A stretch of 64,000 bases of DNA from Hypholoma sublateritium FD-334 SS-4 (lineage: Eukaryota > Basidiomycota > Agaricomycetes > Agaricales > Strophariaceae). The notes under the pieces were generated by a model. That model made no database searches and had not been told where the DNA came from. It saw only the letters and a program-made list of their open reading frames with translations. Location: positions 362,557-426,556 of the forward strand of contig KN817523.1 in NCBI GenBank assembly GCA_000827495.1, in the 5' to 3' direction. Position 1 is the stretch's first letter. Each line of letters opens with the position of its first letter. Below, one piece after another: positions 1 to 14,045 of this stretch. Both the position numbers and the translations under genes were made by a program.

Positions 1-15
1 CCGTCCCGAGCGAGA

Positions 16-3000
16 TCAGCGCTGCTGTAGATGCTCCACTATCTGGCGGTGGATCGACCTCGTTAGCGGGCCGACGCCGCTCGCGTTGCATATCACGCCG
101 ACGTCGATCGCTGCGACCTTGCCCGCCACAAGCGCCCCCGCCGCGAGCCCGCTCTGCACTGCACTCTCCGCGATCTCACGCATGCGCGGGATCGGCTGCA
201 GCACGAGCGCCTCGACGGCCGGGTCCATAGCGGACGCGGGCTTGCCGGTGCCGGGTGTGTGCACGTCATACAGCGAGTGCGACGCGTCGAGGATCGCGAC
301 GCGCTGCTCATTCATCAGCCGGAAATCCAGCGCGTATCTAGCGTGCGAGGTCAGCGAGTACTTTTGGGTGAGAACGCCAGAGCGTGGCAGCGCGCGGGAA
401 GGAACACGCACTTGAAATCCCCGTAGAGCAGGCGGTACCAGCCAGCTGCCTTGGCGAAAATGTCGAAGCTCCGCCCGTGCTGTCTGCCCTCTTTCCGGAT
501 CGCTTCCAACTCGACGACAATTGGCAGAGTGTCGCGGAGCAGCGCCACCAGTAGGTGGAGGGACGGCGATAATCCTCCGTGCGCATGCTGTAGGACGGCG
601 CACAAGAAGGGCTCTGCGTCCTCGTGCGGGTTAAAAGAGTCTAAGTCGTCCGTCTCCATTGCGCCCTGAGGTGGGGTCCGCGAAAATTCAAGATCGAACT
701 TGCCACCCTTATCGCCTTCACAAGATATTGAAACGGTGTAGTCCTACGACAGATATTAGGCCATTGGCGAACGCAGAAAGCAGCAAAAAATGTACCTCAG
801 CATATGCAAATTCGACAGTTTGGAGATCAAAGAATAACAGTCTCATATCCTTCCACTTCTTCTGTTTCGACATTTGTGCCACTATCAACGCAATTAGATC
901 GTGGAAGAGATGATTTGTACACAATAGTCACCTTCCCGTGCAATAACGACCATCGTCGAAACCCGTCCCCATTCTTCCAAAAATTCGCTGACACACGTAT
1001 TAACGTCTTCGGACAGGAAAGACACGACCGCCTCCGTGGTGTCATAGATAATGCGCTTTGACGGCCGAATGATCGTACTGCTGCCGCTGGCCGTCTTCCC
1101 CATAGGCTGCTGCACGTATTTTAGTTTCACGCATGTCACGACCTGTAAATTTGATTGTCAGAGACGGGGCCAGACCCACGGATTTGTGCTAGTCACCTGC
1201 GCCTTCTCCTTCGACCACCAATTAAGCGGTATCACACGGATATTCGGCATCGCAGCTTCTGCGGCCGGTCTGCCCGACAGGATATGCTCCGACTGCACAC
1301 ACAGGGCAGGGACAGAGCGTGCAAGGGAGGACTGGATCTGGGATAATTCGAGGGTGGCGGGAGAGTTACTTGTTGGATTGACGTGGGTGAAGGGAATCCC
1401 GCGGATCTTGAACTGTCGTTCGACGTTGATAAATGCAACGCGGGCACTGGTAATACGGTAAGACCATGCAGGAGATGACTTACACCGAGAATATTACCTG
1501 CAGTAGCTATAGAGCTCTCGTAGCCCTTGTGTATCCAGGTGGAAACTTGATGTTCGAGGTGAATGAGTTTCAATATGAAATTTGAAGGAATGATTTACCC
1601 TACCCGTAAGATCGTTTCGTCGTTAAGTTAGGCTCGTCAGGTGAGCCTTGAATGTTGGGTGGTGACCTATCCGTGTCATTCTGGACTATCGCAGCATCAT
1701 GTATCCGATCGAAGTCGAGCCAAGCAATATCCTCAAGAGTCATGTTGTTATACATCGATTCTGTTTGCACCTTGGTGGTGATCAGGGCATACTTGAATCG
1801 CTCGACCGTCACCACGAGCACGAGGTAGTGAGTAGGGAAGTTTGCAAGTTGGATATAAAGCATGCCACGACAATCTGGACCAAGCTTGGGCAGCTCTGGG
1901 TCGTAATTCAGTAACATATATTGTGCACATAAAGATGTATGAACGGACCTTCTTTTCTGATGTTTCGGCGACGGTAGCTCTGGAGCCCAAGATACCTCGC
2001 TTTTTGCTCTGCAAGGTCCAAGATAGTCTGTCACATCATTAGCGCAAGATAATAATGATAATTCAAGGTTGATGAATTGAACTCACATTTATTCGCAGCG
2101 TGAACAGGGCATCAATGAGAAGTGTTGGGTTCGAGTTCAGAGTATCAGTGAATGACGCAAATTTTGGACCGCGGCCAGCTGCTGCTAGATCGCCCGTGTC
2201 TCGAAGGTTTAGTTTACCCGTTCGCGCGTCGAGGGTGATGATCACCACTTCATCGGCACACAGATTTACTTGCAGAGCTTGTGTTTTGCCTAAGAGTGAT
2301 GTGAATTGGTTGAGATGACACTCAATGTCCGATATAACGTATAATTACGCACCATCGAGGACCAGGGAGACAACCCCCGGCGCCGAGAATGCCTTGTTCG
2401 GGCCAAGTCGCAACATATTTTGAAAGCCTGCCAGTATAGCCTTTGAGTGCCTGTGAATCACCGTCCGTAGCATCTGCTCAAAATCAAGATTATCTGCATC
2501 CTGCAAAAACACAAGTTGTGAGCAGCACGCAAAGATGGTGAACGGTAGAAACTAGCCATACCACTTGCAAAGCCTCCACGGGAAGTGTTGCGTCCTCCTG
2601 TGAAATATATATCCCCAGAGCGCCCTTCGCCGGTTCCCATTTCACCACAAATTTGAGGCCCTCCACTTCATCTGAAGGCTTGGCATCCGCCAACTTCGCC
2701 TTTCGTTGTAGGCGAGCGATGACTCTTTGTTTGGGCGATCTAGCGGGGCCGGGCCCTGTCTGTGCGGGGGCCCTTGTCTGAACAATGGCTATTGTGAATG
2801 AACCTCCTAGGAGAGGTAATATCAGACGTGGCCGATTGGGAACTTGGGCAACAGGAGGCCGTCTGCAACAGTATGAGTGGTTGCTTTATATCGGCAAATG
2901 ATATTAGCGTACATCCAATATGATACTTTCAAGATTTTCCGGTCGGGAGACATTTGTATTGATAAATAATCCGCCCATCCCAACGTTCGCATGCGCTCAG

Positions 3001-4473
3001 CCTAATAAGACGTAAGAGCTGAAAAAAAATCCGCTTCAGAGTACTGTTCTTACCTGATACCATAGGATTTCTAGTTGGTACGATAACGACATCATCTCTG
3101 AAGTTTTGGATTAAAAACGATTCGGTAAACAGATTGTTCGAGATATGCTTACGAAGGAAGTTATAAACACGGACAAGAGGGGCATCGACCACGCCGGCTG
3201 GGAGTTGAGGGCGAGGCGGAGCATCAGGGATGGGGGGTTGTAATTCGGGCATTGGAAGGTAGAACGCTAGTCTAGCGTCGGCTTCATCTGTGATATGACG
3301 TTTTATGATTCCAGACGGTATTCGCGGGAACTCTACATTGCTGTTAGACGAGCAGAAAATGAATGTAACTTCCATCATTGGGCGCACCTTGTAAGCCCGT
3401 CAAATCACCCCCAACACTAATTAAAAACTCGACAGACACGAAGAACCATCCATCGTCTTTATCCGCCCCCCGAAGACATAACGAAGCGTTGAACAACCCG
3501 GGTACTGTAAAGTGAATACGACCATCGGCTGTACATGAGGCATTCATTAATAATCAGCCTGAACCGAGTGGGGTGATTGGGCTCACCAATATGATACCGG
3601 GACATTTCTACTGGAATGATCTCAGACATGCGAACTCTGTAACGAATGGTTTCTTCCATGTCGAATAGTGTTTTCGCGACTTCGGCATCAGTCAAAGGAG
3701 TGGGTGGTATGGCCATTTTCTGCATGAAAAAAAATGAGTGGTGCTGATTAAATTAATGTGCCACAAATGAACGAGCCTTTATACAAGTTGGCAATCGCAG
3801 GTATGACCCGGTGGTCAGAACATCCAGCGACGTGAGCAGGTCATGATTCCGAAGTCTAATGAGAGAGCATAAACGTCGCTGAGGCAGCACGAGGAAAGGT
3901 ATGACCTTGCTGGGTCCAATGACTCCTTCGAGTAATTTAACGCATGGATGGTCTCCTCAAACTGTGCATTTTGGGTAAGGAAAAATGCGGTGATATTCTG
4001 GGAGTATACACATAATCAAGTTTGGATCTAGACGGAGGAATTCAAGATGCGCTACCATGCATTTCTGAATAGTATCCGCATCCCTTGACCACTTCGCGAC
4101 AGCATAAAGCTTCACAACCTGCTTCTTGGTCTTGACAACCCAATCGGCAAGAGTACGTTTTCGAGCGCTATCCGACATGTTGGGCATTCTGAAAGTAGAC
4201 GTTCCGTGAAGTTGTATGTAATTGGCGCGATTATGGAGCGACTCACGTCTCTGCAAGTTCCGACAGCTCTGCGTAGATTGACTGAACAACACGCGAAAGC
4301 AGGTCACCCAACGGTATTTGTCCATCATCAACAACTGGGAGCTCTCTCTCAAGCTCCTCTATTGAGGGTTCCAGCGGGAGGTCATTGTGCAGGCCGTTTG
4401 CGGGGAGGATGTTTGTCGTCGCTGAACTTTCTATGTCTACAACCATGTCGGACTGGGTATCTTGGTTGGTCAT
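16..4473 (-). CDS. MED14: Mediator complex subunit 14 (Rgr1/MED14), multi-exon
   Basis: MED14 is the scaffold that links the head, middle and tail of Mediator, the RNA polymerase II coactivator. The first exon (ATG at 4473) carries GQIPLGDLLSRVVQSIYAEL. After an intron comes MSDSARKRTLADWVVKTKKQ and then KWSRDADTIQKCM, the typical Med14 N-terminal signature. Further exons carry LTDAEVAKTLFDMEETIRYR, EIIPVEMSRYHI and KDDGWFFVSVEFLI (around 3.4-3.7 kb) and NFPTHYLVLVVTVERFKYAL (around 1.8 kb). The last exon ends HLQQR followed by TGA at 16-18. About a dozen small introns interrupt the reading frame, and the middle exons were not all resolved. The product should be roughly 1,000 residues, normal for fungal Rgr1. 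It diverges from the SCYL1 gene. The identification is strong from conserved blocks in the family order; the 3' end lies only 15 bases inside the window. Confidence 0.88.
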
Positions 4474-4783
4474 GCTGATTGGTGGGTGTGTTTGAGCAAC
4501 TCAGCACAAAGACATTAATGATGAGAGAAAGTTTCGAAGAGAGAGCAGAGAGGGCGGACGGAGGTGGCAGTGGGTTATGGAAGAGCAATAATAGCTGAAG
4601 ACAAATGCGACAGACGCGGCACATGATCGATCTTCAGTGTCACGACTCACCGCCACTTGTGGCCTTCCAAGTTCACTGAGCCTTGCGCAGGCCCGCAGGA
4701 CGCAGCACCGCGATACGTGTTCTTTAACGCTTCGTTCCTTTCAGGGGTCTTTCTAGGTCATTTCGTCTCTCTCATCCCTCAAC
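4474..4783. promoter_or_regulatory. Divergent promoter region between MED14 and SCYL1 genes
   Basis: These 310 bases separate two divergent start codons, so they must hold both promoters and both 5' leaders. I see pyrimidine-rich stretches ahead of the SCYL1 ATG (tttcgtctctctcatccctc at about 4760-4780), typical of fungal leaders, but no clear TATA box. No coding sequence is recognised here. Confidence 0.5.
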
Positions 4784-7700
4784 ATGGACTATTTACGTAC
4801 TCTTGGCTCCGCGGCGGTCTCAACGCTCGTTCAAAAGTCTGGCTTGAACCTTCCCTTCTCACTCGGAACGAAGCTCGCGCAGGTGGAGAGCTACTACACA
4901 TTATACGACGCAACGAAGCGGGTACGCCTATACATACTCTTACATCTTCTATACCCTGACCGAATGTCAGGATGACGGTAGTCCTGTCTCCGTCTTTGAA
5001 TATGACTTCAATGACACCTCGAAGAAAAACATCAAATCTTTCGCCCAGAACTCGCTCAGAAAACTGCGCACTACGCGACACCCCGATGTACTCAAATTCA
5101 TGGACGTCGTCGAGACCGATTCCATCATATATATCATGACCGAGCGCGTGCGGCCACTATCAGCTGTGCTTCCTGAATATTCCGGGAAGAGTGCACAGGA
5201 ACGGGAGGATTGGCTATTATGGGGCCTTCACCGCATATCTGTCCGTATCGTCATTTAATTTATCGTGATTCCCTTCAATTTGACTTTTCTAGGTAGCATT
5301 GACCTTTTTGAACGACCAAGCCTCATCAACGCATGGAAAGATAATACCTCAATCAATATTTCTATCGCCATCTGGAGAATGGAAGCTGGGGGGACTGGAA
5401 TTGTTGAGTAGTCCAAAGGATGACGCTGCTGTCCTATATGTGCGCCGATATTCCATCGCACGCTGTTCAATTGTGATTAACATCGGCGCAGACTATGGGA
5501 GGATTACTTCCAGGGTCTTCGGCTTGGGCTGCTCCTGAAGTGAAAAAGAGCGGATGGTCTGCTGCAAAGGAGTAAATATATTTCTCCCTCGACACAGTCG
5601 TGTGCTGATATAATTGCAAGCTCTGATCCCTCAGCTCCAGACGCATATGCACTCGGCTTGTTGCTCCATGCTGTTTTCAACCCTGCGCATCCACCGCCTG
5701 CCACGGCCGAACCCCCACATCCCCCACCATCACCTGCTTCCCGCGGAGCTATACCTACATCGCTATTCCCTCATTTCAAAAGGCTCCTAAATCCCAATAA
5801 CAAGGGGAGATTGACCGCGAAAGGATTCCTCGAAATAGGCATGGCGGAAACAGGGTTTTTCTTCAATAACCGACTCGTAAAGGTTTGCGCTGGACTAGAT
5901 AATTTTGCTCTTGCAAGTGAAGCAGAGAAGAATCAACTGTTAAAGTTAGTTCCATTCTTGGCTCTGACTACTGCTAATGTCTGATGTGGTGCCAGAACTC
6001 TGCGAGAATCTGCCTCCTCCTTTCCACCTGAGTTTGCATCGTACAAAGTCCTTCCTTCGTTGATCTCAGCCTTAGAGTACGGAGGCGCCTCCGGTGCAAC
6101 CATTCTACCCCTTGTGTTACAGTTTGGAGTCAATGTATCCCCGGAAGAATACCCTAAAGTCATCCTAGCTCCAATCATCAAATTATACGCCAGCCCGGAT
6201 CGAGGACTGAGAATGGTACTATTAGAGCACCTCCCAGAATATGTGGAGAAGCTGGACAAGAAGATAGTCAGCGACAAAATATTTCCTCACTTGGTCAGTA
6301 CAACAGATCTTTATTGTGCGTCTGGCATACTGACTTCTTTGCAGCAACTCGGTTTCTCTGATACTGTCGCTATTATTCGAGAGGCCACAGTCAAGTCCAT
6401 TATCCTCTTGGCACCAAAGGTATGTCCCAAATAATCCGTAGAAAAAGTCGCTGCTCATGTATCTCTGAAGCTCACAGACCGCATCCTAAACAACGACCTA
6501 CTGCGCTTGTTAGCCAAAACCCAGACTGATTCTGAAGCATCAATCCGTACAAATACATGCATCCTAATCGGCCGCTTGGCGCCATCCCTTGGGTACAATA
6601 CGAAGCGCAAAGTCCTCGTCCCCGCCTTCTCTCGCGCCCTTAAAGACCCCTTCGTCCACGCACGCGTAGCCGGCCTCACAGCATTCATGGCGACCGTCGA
6701 TCTATTCGAAATACCTGAGTTGGCATCGAAAGTCATCCCGAACATGGCGTTCACACTGATAGACGATGAAAAGTAAGCCCCAATCAACCCGCTATTATTT
6801 TTTGAAAAGTTGATTATCTTGTTCAATAGGTTAGTTCGCGACCAGGCCTCCAAGGTGCTGCAAATAGTCCTGAAAAAAATACAGGATTACGCGGAGCAGA
6901 TGGTACGTATGTAATCTTACGGATAGAATTGACAACTCATTGAATTATTTAGCCGGAAACAGCGATCGTCAAAGCGCCTGATGGGACGGTGCTGGCCGCA
7001 GCGATGCCGGGGACTCTCGTAGACTCAGCCGCAGGCGCAGCGGGCTCATTAGCGGGCTGGGCAATCTCTACCCTTGGAAAGAAGGTCCGCCTCCCCCGTT
7101 CCCACCCCGCTTTCCACCTGCCATACTGACCGTCGCCACCGCAGATCGCTACTGCAGACCTGCAAGCGCCCATCGGTGCCGTCAACCTAGACCGCGCGAC
7201 CTCCGCGCCGGACTTCTCGCCAAGTAGTCATATCGGCGAGCTCAAGCGCCCGTCCTTCGCGAAGCCGACGCTCTCCTCGGAGACACTTCCCGCGCTTGCA
7301 GGTACCGCATCGAAGGGAAAGGCCTTGCAGCTAGGCGCGAACAAGATGCCCGCCCTCGGGATGCTTGCGAACCAGCTGGCAGAAGAAGCGGCAGGGGAGA
7401 ATCCGTGGGATACGCCCGGATCGGAGGACGCAGCAGACGCGCATCCCAAGTCCAGCGTACTCGCAAATCCCTGGGGCTCGGACGACCTGATTGATGTGCA
7501 CGCGGACGATGGCGACTGGAGTAAGTGCCCCTTCGAGCACTTCTACCATACAACTCACCCATTTATTTATCTGAAAAGGTGCATTTGAGTCTGCGCCTGC
7601 AGCTACGATCCCCGCCTTTGCCTCTGCTGCCCCCGCTACGCCATCATTCTCCGCCGCAAACACCAACACCTCCTGGCTGAATGCGACGAACGGGCGCCTT

Positions 7701-8071
7701 TCCCCAAGGCCTCCTATCTCTGCCGCCCACGAAAGCAGAGTATCTAAGCTGCCGCGCGCGCAATCGCCTTTGCCACGGCCGCAGTCCTCGCAGTCGTCAC
7801 GGGTGCACTCCCCTCCACAAGACGCAGACTGGGACACTGATGGAGCCTGGGACGCTCCCGCAAAGAGTCCTGCTGTTTCCTCTCATTCCCCGACAAATAC
7901 TGCGGTTCTGTCGAAGGAAGACAAGGCTGCGGAGATGGCCAGGCGCAAGGAAGAGCGGAAACAGGTATGTGGCAGATGGATGTGGTCAAGCTGCCTGTTT
8001 TACTGACCAATTGCTATTTGCAGCGCATCGCTATGCTCAAGGAACAGAAGAAGGCAGCCGGCAAGGCTTGA
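4784..8071 (+). CDS. SCYL1: SCY1-like pseudokinase (SCYL1/Cex1 family), multi-exon
   Basis: SCYL1/Cex1 proteins bind exported tRNAs at the nuclear pore and COPI coats on Golgi vesicles. Exon 1 (4784-4921) encodes MDYLRTLGSAAVSTLVQKSG; exon 2 starts at 4971 with DDGSPVSVFEYDFN. The kinase-like domain has lost its catalytic motifs: where HRDLKPEN is expected it has HGKIIPQSIF, and where DFG is expected it has GGLE, so it should be inactive. HEAT-like repeats follow: LEHLPEYVEKLDKKIVSDKI, FSDTVAIIREATVKSIILLA and DSEASIRTNTCILIGRLAPS, the signature block of the family. The C-terminal third is low-complexity with Trp-acidic motifs (NPWGSDDLIDV, DGDW, DADWDTDGAWD), as in animal SCYL1. It ends in a Lys-rich tail RIAMLKEQKKAAGKA with TGA at 8069-8071. 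About ten short introns. Confidence 0.88.
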
Positions 8072-8315
8072 TAATAATCATCGACCTCTTTTATGACTGC
8101 TGCTCCGCGACAATTTTTGTTGCCGTCAATTGTGTTCTATTGTATACCCAATATCACTATAAAGTACTATAATAGAATTTTAACGACACCCTATCGCTTC
8201 AATCAGACCAGATACGTAGTACAGAATGGTAATAAGGAAAGGCCTGAGTGGCAGAGTCCATGCGTCATTACTGAGTATAAGGTCTACAGTATACAGCATA
8301 ATAACTATATGGAGA

Positions 8316-11300
8316 CTAACACCTCCACCACGCACGACGCTTGTTGTGCGCGTTCTCGTTATCCGCCTCTCTGATGTTGTTTTCACGAATGACTTTGAGG
8401 AAAACGCTTTCTAACGATGCTCTTTCGACCGTGTATTCAGTGAAGTCCCCATTTCTCGACAATGTGTTGAATAGCTGCGCTAATGTAAGACCGTTGTCCG
8501 CTGTGATGGGTACTTCGAACCGTGTAGCCACGTCATCAGCCATGCGGGATCCAGGGATGAGAGTCATGAGATTCCGAGCTTTGACAACTTCCTCGCGCGT
8601 CCGGCAGTTGAAATGCACCTCATAAATTGCATATCGGTTGGACAATGATTCAGTTGTTCCAAGAGCTATGGAATGAAAAATGAGCAGTTGGGTTCAAAGC
8701 ACAATTTGACACGACTTACCCAGCATACGTTTCGCTAATATTCCAACACTGTTCGCCAACGCAGATGCTTCTTCCATGGAATCTAAATAGACCTATGTCA
8801 GTTATTCTGCGTGGCTACATGGAATAGAACATACGCGTTGTTACAACAACGGCCTTCCCAACCGCAACAGTGCGAAGAGTCTGCCACATTTCTCTTTTCA
8901 TTTTTGGGTCGATACCGGTTGAGAATTCGTCGATTAAGATGACAGAAGGGTTTCCAATGAGAGCTATCGCAAGGGAGAGTTTTCTCTGATTTCCTCCTGA
9001 GAGTTTGCTGGCCAGTCTGTCGGCGTACATCCCTAATGACGTGCCTTGCATCACAGTCTCGATGCTCAGTTGGAGTTCAGGTCCTTGTCGAAGCCCCTTG
9101 AGTCTGCCGTATATGAAGAGATGCTCACGGACAGTCAATTGAGAATCAATTGCTGTAAACTGTGGGCAGACTCCCAGAGACGAACGCGCTGTTCGGGGGT
9201 GCCTAACGACTGAGGTGCCGTTGATGATAATATCGCCAATGTCCGGAACAAGGTCACCACCTGAGCAAATTGGTTTGTTCAATTACATTGAGGAACGAGT
9301 TCGAATACTACTCACGAATCATGTTAAAGGTTGTTGTCTTGCCAGCTCCGTTGGGCCCTAGAAGCGCGAACACAGTATCCTTTCCGACGCCAAGGCTAAC
9401 ATCGTCGACCACTTGTTTTCCATCGAAAGTTTTGGAGACTTGTATTACTCGTAAGAGGTCATCTGATTGTGTCACAGCGCCCGCTGCTGCATTCACGTCT
9501 TCTCTGGATGCGCTGGCCGTACCAGGAGTAGAGGACACTTCTTTACGAGGGCGCAGTCGACGCGGGGCACGGGTTCCGGAATCCGCCCATACGAGCAATC
9601 CGAGGAGGATAAATCCATAAACGAATAGATAAAGGATGGGTCCGCCGAATCTGATAATCGAACCGAGGGATGATGCATTGACTGGATTGCTGCCATTACA
9701 AAGTAAGGAAAACAAATTGACGGAAACAAGGGCCGCTCTCGTCTTAATGAAGAGCCATGGTTAAGATTTGAGTATTTTGGCTCCGAACAACGCACTCACC
9801 ACGCTGGCAACTGGGGCAACGATTGATATCGCGAAATGAAGGACAGTGATGAGGTGAGCGGATTCAGTTACTTTGCCATACGTCAAAACAAGAAGGTATG
9901 CAGAGAGGTAAAGCTAAGAAACCATTAGAACATCGGTTGTAAAGAGAAATTAGCAGTCTGCTTACAATAAATATAACAAACTGGTAACCTGCGACGGTGG
10001 CAAATGCCGCCAAGGGTGATGCGACAACTAATGATACACAATAAGAGAAGAGGGCTCCAACAATCCCGTAAAGAACAAGGACAAGCCACTATATGAACTT
10101 CAGCGTGGTACATGGACTGATCATGAAACAATATACTCACCAAAAAACCAAGGCCATGGAATTGACCTGACGCGGTTGCGGCAAAAATGACGATGATGAT
10201 TGTGGATAACACAACCACCGCAAGTGTGTCGTACATCAAATGTCCCAACCATAGTCCAATTGGATCAGTGAGTCCATTAGAGAGTTGCATAGCTTGTACA
10301 GACGATCGTCGCTCTTTCGAGACATAGAGGGCAAAGAATGCAGGGTACGCAGCCTATATGTAACAAATTGTCAGGGTTTCTCAAATTGAAGGAGTTGAAA
10401 AAGAAGACAAACCATGACGGCACCAAAGAACACAATCCAGCGCAAAGATACAAGAGTCCCGGCAGCCACTGGAGGGAATGTAGAGTAACTAGCACGAATG
10501 ATGGTTGGTGTGCGATCGGTGTTTCCCGAGGAATTCAAGGCGCGGTTATACAACACATTGGTGGCCAAATTCAACATAGAAGGTCCTGTCAAACCCGGAG
10601 GTGTAGCTTCCCACGCAACTAAGGATGCTCCAGTATTGAGGTCCAGGGATATTCCCCCCAGGGACAGATTGAGAAAGTTTTGGGTGATATCATTGACAAA
10701 GGTTGCATTATCGGGCACGTCGGTGACTCGGAATAAATCAGTGCTGTTTCCCAGAGTGGATACAATTCCGGACGGAGAGTCCAGGACACGAGAGGAAGGC
10801 CCCAAAGTGAAGGGAACTATCGGGGACACCGGAAGATAAAGAGGGACCGACAGCGACGAGTCCCCGAATTGCCGAACACAAGACTGGGACTTTCCTTTGA
10901 TGAAAACCAGAGGTATACATGAGCCTGCTACAGCAATGCCTATTGTGAGCAAAGGAGTTAGCCAGCTGCGTTTTCCGATTAAGAGCCTCTTGTGAAAGAT
11001 GGTGAAAGCCTGTTTGAAAGGCGAGACGGGCCTTCCTGTCGGTATATCCATCGTCATCGAGATTTCCTTGGGAAGCGGAGAAGGAGATGCAGTGTCTCTC
11101 GATGCTTTCTCCTCATTGTCGTTTCGAATATCGTCCTTGGCCATCAAGTCGAGGAAGATATCCTCAATGGTTGTTCCAATAATTTCATAAGAAATAACTT
11201 CTCCAGATTTGACTTTAGTGTCGATTAGCTCAAGTGTTTGCTGTACAATTTCACTGTCCCGAGTCTTTAGGTGGTAGAACATTTGGTGCGGGGAATGCGT

Positions 11301-14045
11301 CGAAACATATACGGCAGGAGCAATGACACGTATGGCGCCCAATAGCTCTTTCTTTACTGGCTCTATTACTTCGAGCTTTTCCTGGTCTGCTGAATGCTTG
11401 AATGACACGTGGATTGAATAACCGTCTCCAAGGTCTCGCTTCAAAGCGACGGGGGAACCGGATGCCACAACCTTTCCTGGCGCAGCAAGAATTGCAACGT
11501 GGTCAGCCAGCAGATCGGCTTCGTCAAGGAACTATGTTTCATAATGTCAGCGGCATCCAGTGAGGATTGATATCATAAAAACTGACATGCGTCGTAAACA
11601 CGATAGTTCTATCGTCCCGGAAGGACGTCAGTGTTTTCCACAGCGCCCTTCTACTAAGTGGATCAACACCAGATGTGCACTCGTCGATGAGGACAACTAG
11701 GATACATTCGTCAGAATATTGTAATTCGGTGTCAATGAAACGGGCCGCTTACTCTTGGATCCGCCCAACAGTCCGATGGCTAGTTGAAGTTTTCGTTTTT
11801 GGCCACCAGACAGTGTGTTCGCGTTTGCGGTTATTTTTTGCTCCAAGTCACAATCACGTAACAATTGCCTCAAGTCTTCATCAGTCGTGGAGCTGTCAGA
11901 CCATTTGACAGCTTGCCACACGCGTAGTGTCTGCAAGCAAGATAATTCCGGGAAGAGGACGTTCTTCTGGGGCACAATCCCCATGGTGCCTCGAGAGGGC
12001 CTGGATGCGCCATTTTCGAATGCCACTGTTCCAGAAGTGATACCGGAAAGCCCAGCTATAACAGACAATGATGTCGATTTTCCAGCGCTGAAAAACGCAG
12101 TAAGCCACAGTAATAATTTCAGATAGCACACGGAAAAAAACTGACCCGTTTGAACCCAGTAAAACAAAGATGCCAGTTTTTGGAATGTCTAAATCCAAGT
12201 CCTTAACCGCGGTCACATCTCCTTTCGAGGAAAATCTGGATCCTTTGAATGTTTTGGTGAGACCCCGAACAGATATTGCTATGTTCTCCGCAATTGGGGG
12301 AGTCATTTGATTGGGGCCTTTCTTTCGCCAAAAGAACCAACTCCTAGATGTTGACGGAGATTGCGGGGTCTGAGCATCGTACAGGTATCTTTCGAGCAAG
12401 ATAGCAAGATAGGGCCAGAGGAAAACGTCGATCTGACGAAAAGTTAGTCAGTGTTTTTTAAAAAGAAAGAAAAAATAGGAGCATACAAGGCCAACAATGA
12501 GCAACGGAAGCAGCACCAAACCACGATCCGGATCTCCCTTTAGAGCATTGGTAGCAATTTGGTGGTTTTCATATCCACATATTGCCTTCAGGGAAAAGAT
12601 GTAAAACATAGGTGGAAATATGAGGGAAAAGATGACCAGTGATCCTGAATGGGTGGCCTTGATAACAAGCGCCAGAATTGCAAAAATGATAGCCAGAAAT
12701 GTGGTGACAACAGCGGCCAGTTGTGGACTCTTTCCGAACGGAGCTGCGACGAAGAAAGACCAGCTGGCAAGGACCAGACCAAGCAGGACATGGAGGATGA
12801 TGATCAAGCCAGCGCTTGTATGAACAAAAAGACGGAATTTCCATGTCAAGCCGACTATTACCCAGGCAGGCAAATAGGTCAAAGAAATCCCAAGGTGCCA
12901 AGAGCTACGGATAGACCGAATGAGGTCCTCGAAGAGGCGTTGCATAGCTTATTACGCACATAATTCTAGCAGAATCCAGAAGGCCCATGGCTTTCATGTG
13001 TTCTGTAAGTAGCAGCGCGCGTTCGCCGGCGATCGACCCCGGTAGTTGATACGCGATCCCAATGAAAGAAATAAACCTAGAATATGTATTAGTGCTCTCG
13101 AAGCATTTTCATATAAATAACGCACAAAGCTAGTCCGAGGAGTTCCCTGATACCCCTGATGTAACCTGAGGGGGAAACACAATATGAATATTTCGTATGA
13201 AAGCTGAAAAAAAGGTTCTCACTAAGTCGGATGTCTGTCTTCTGCTGTTCATTTGTTTCTTGATTAAAGGGCCATTCTAACGGGGTTTGCTGGATAACAC
13301 CAGTCTGGAGTTCAATGATAGCCTTTGGAGGGATGCTGAGCATTCAGTTTGCTACACAGGATAGAATTGAACACACTTTGTCTATGGCCCACTGTAAAGG
13401 TAAGATGCGCTTCTCAAAATCACTTGTATGGTGCACGACGTCAATGAACGTCAATCCCGAATCGGCGGAGATTGTATAGTTGATGGAATTGTTGCCAGTG
13501 GCAGGTATGTCGCTGAAACCAATGGCAGCGAAGCATTCAGAAAAAAAGTTGAAGTTCTGAGGGCATTCTGCGGGAAATTCGGATGAACTGGAAAGTTTCT
13601 TCACTGCAGCAAGTTGGCTAGTACTGAAGTTGGATGTGATTCGAGCAATTATGGCAGCGGGAGTGGGATTACTGGTTCCATCGGTATCGTCGGCCCAGAT
13701 CAAGCTCGTCTTGCCGTCGAACTGACTTTCTAGTGACTTGATGGGCACGACTGTTCCGAGGTTGTACTGAAGAGAATAAGGACACAGCTCTGAGTCTGAG
13801 GGTCAAGCAGTGGACATACATTGTTGAGACGATTGAGGAAGACTTGTGCAGTGGCAAGAAAGGCACCGTAGGCAATGGGAAGAATCAAGCAGCGGAGTAT
13901 AGTCAACTGCCTCGTAGATGTTAGTATTGGCGACCATGATAACTGGAGAGTGAGTGTTACGTACAAACGAATGTCGGGAAAGGACGATCCAGTTCTTCCA
14001 GATCAATGCCCGCAATTGCAGCCAAAACAAGTTCTGACGAGCCAT
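8316..14045 (-). CDS. Full-size ABCA-type ABC transporter, multi-exon
   Basis: This is a (TMD-NBD)x2 membrane transporter resembling the ABCA (lipid/sterol exporter) subfamily. The first in-frame ATG is at 14045 ([20 protein letters not shown]), a typical ABCA start with a membrane segment after a Lys-Asn-Trp. A large non-cytosolic loop follows (about 13.9-13.3 kb), then several membrane segments. NBD1 has Walker A LLGSNG/AGKST split by an intron, signature [12 protein letters not shown], Walker [15 protein letters not shown] and H-loop FTTH. A second loop and TMD2 lie at about 10.9-9.7 kb. NBD2 has Walker [15 protein letters not shown], signature [12 protein letters not shown] and Walker [14 protein letters not shown]. 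After each NBD there is an ABCA-type regulatory stretch ([28 protein letters not shown]). TAG stop at 8316-8318. All nucleotide-site motifs look intact. Substrate cannot be told from sequence. It converges on the SCYL1 gene with a 244-base gap. Confidence 0.87.
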
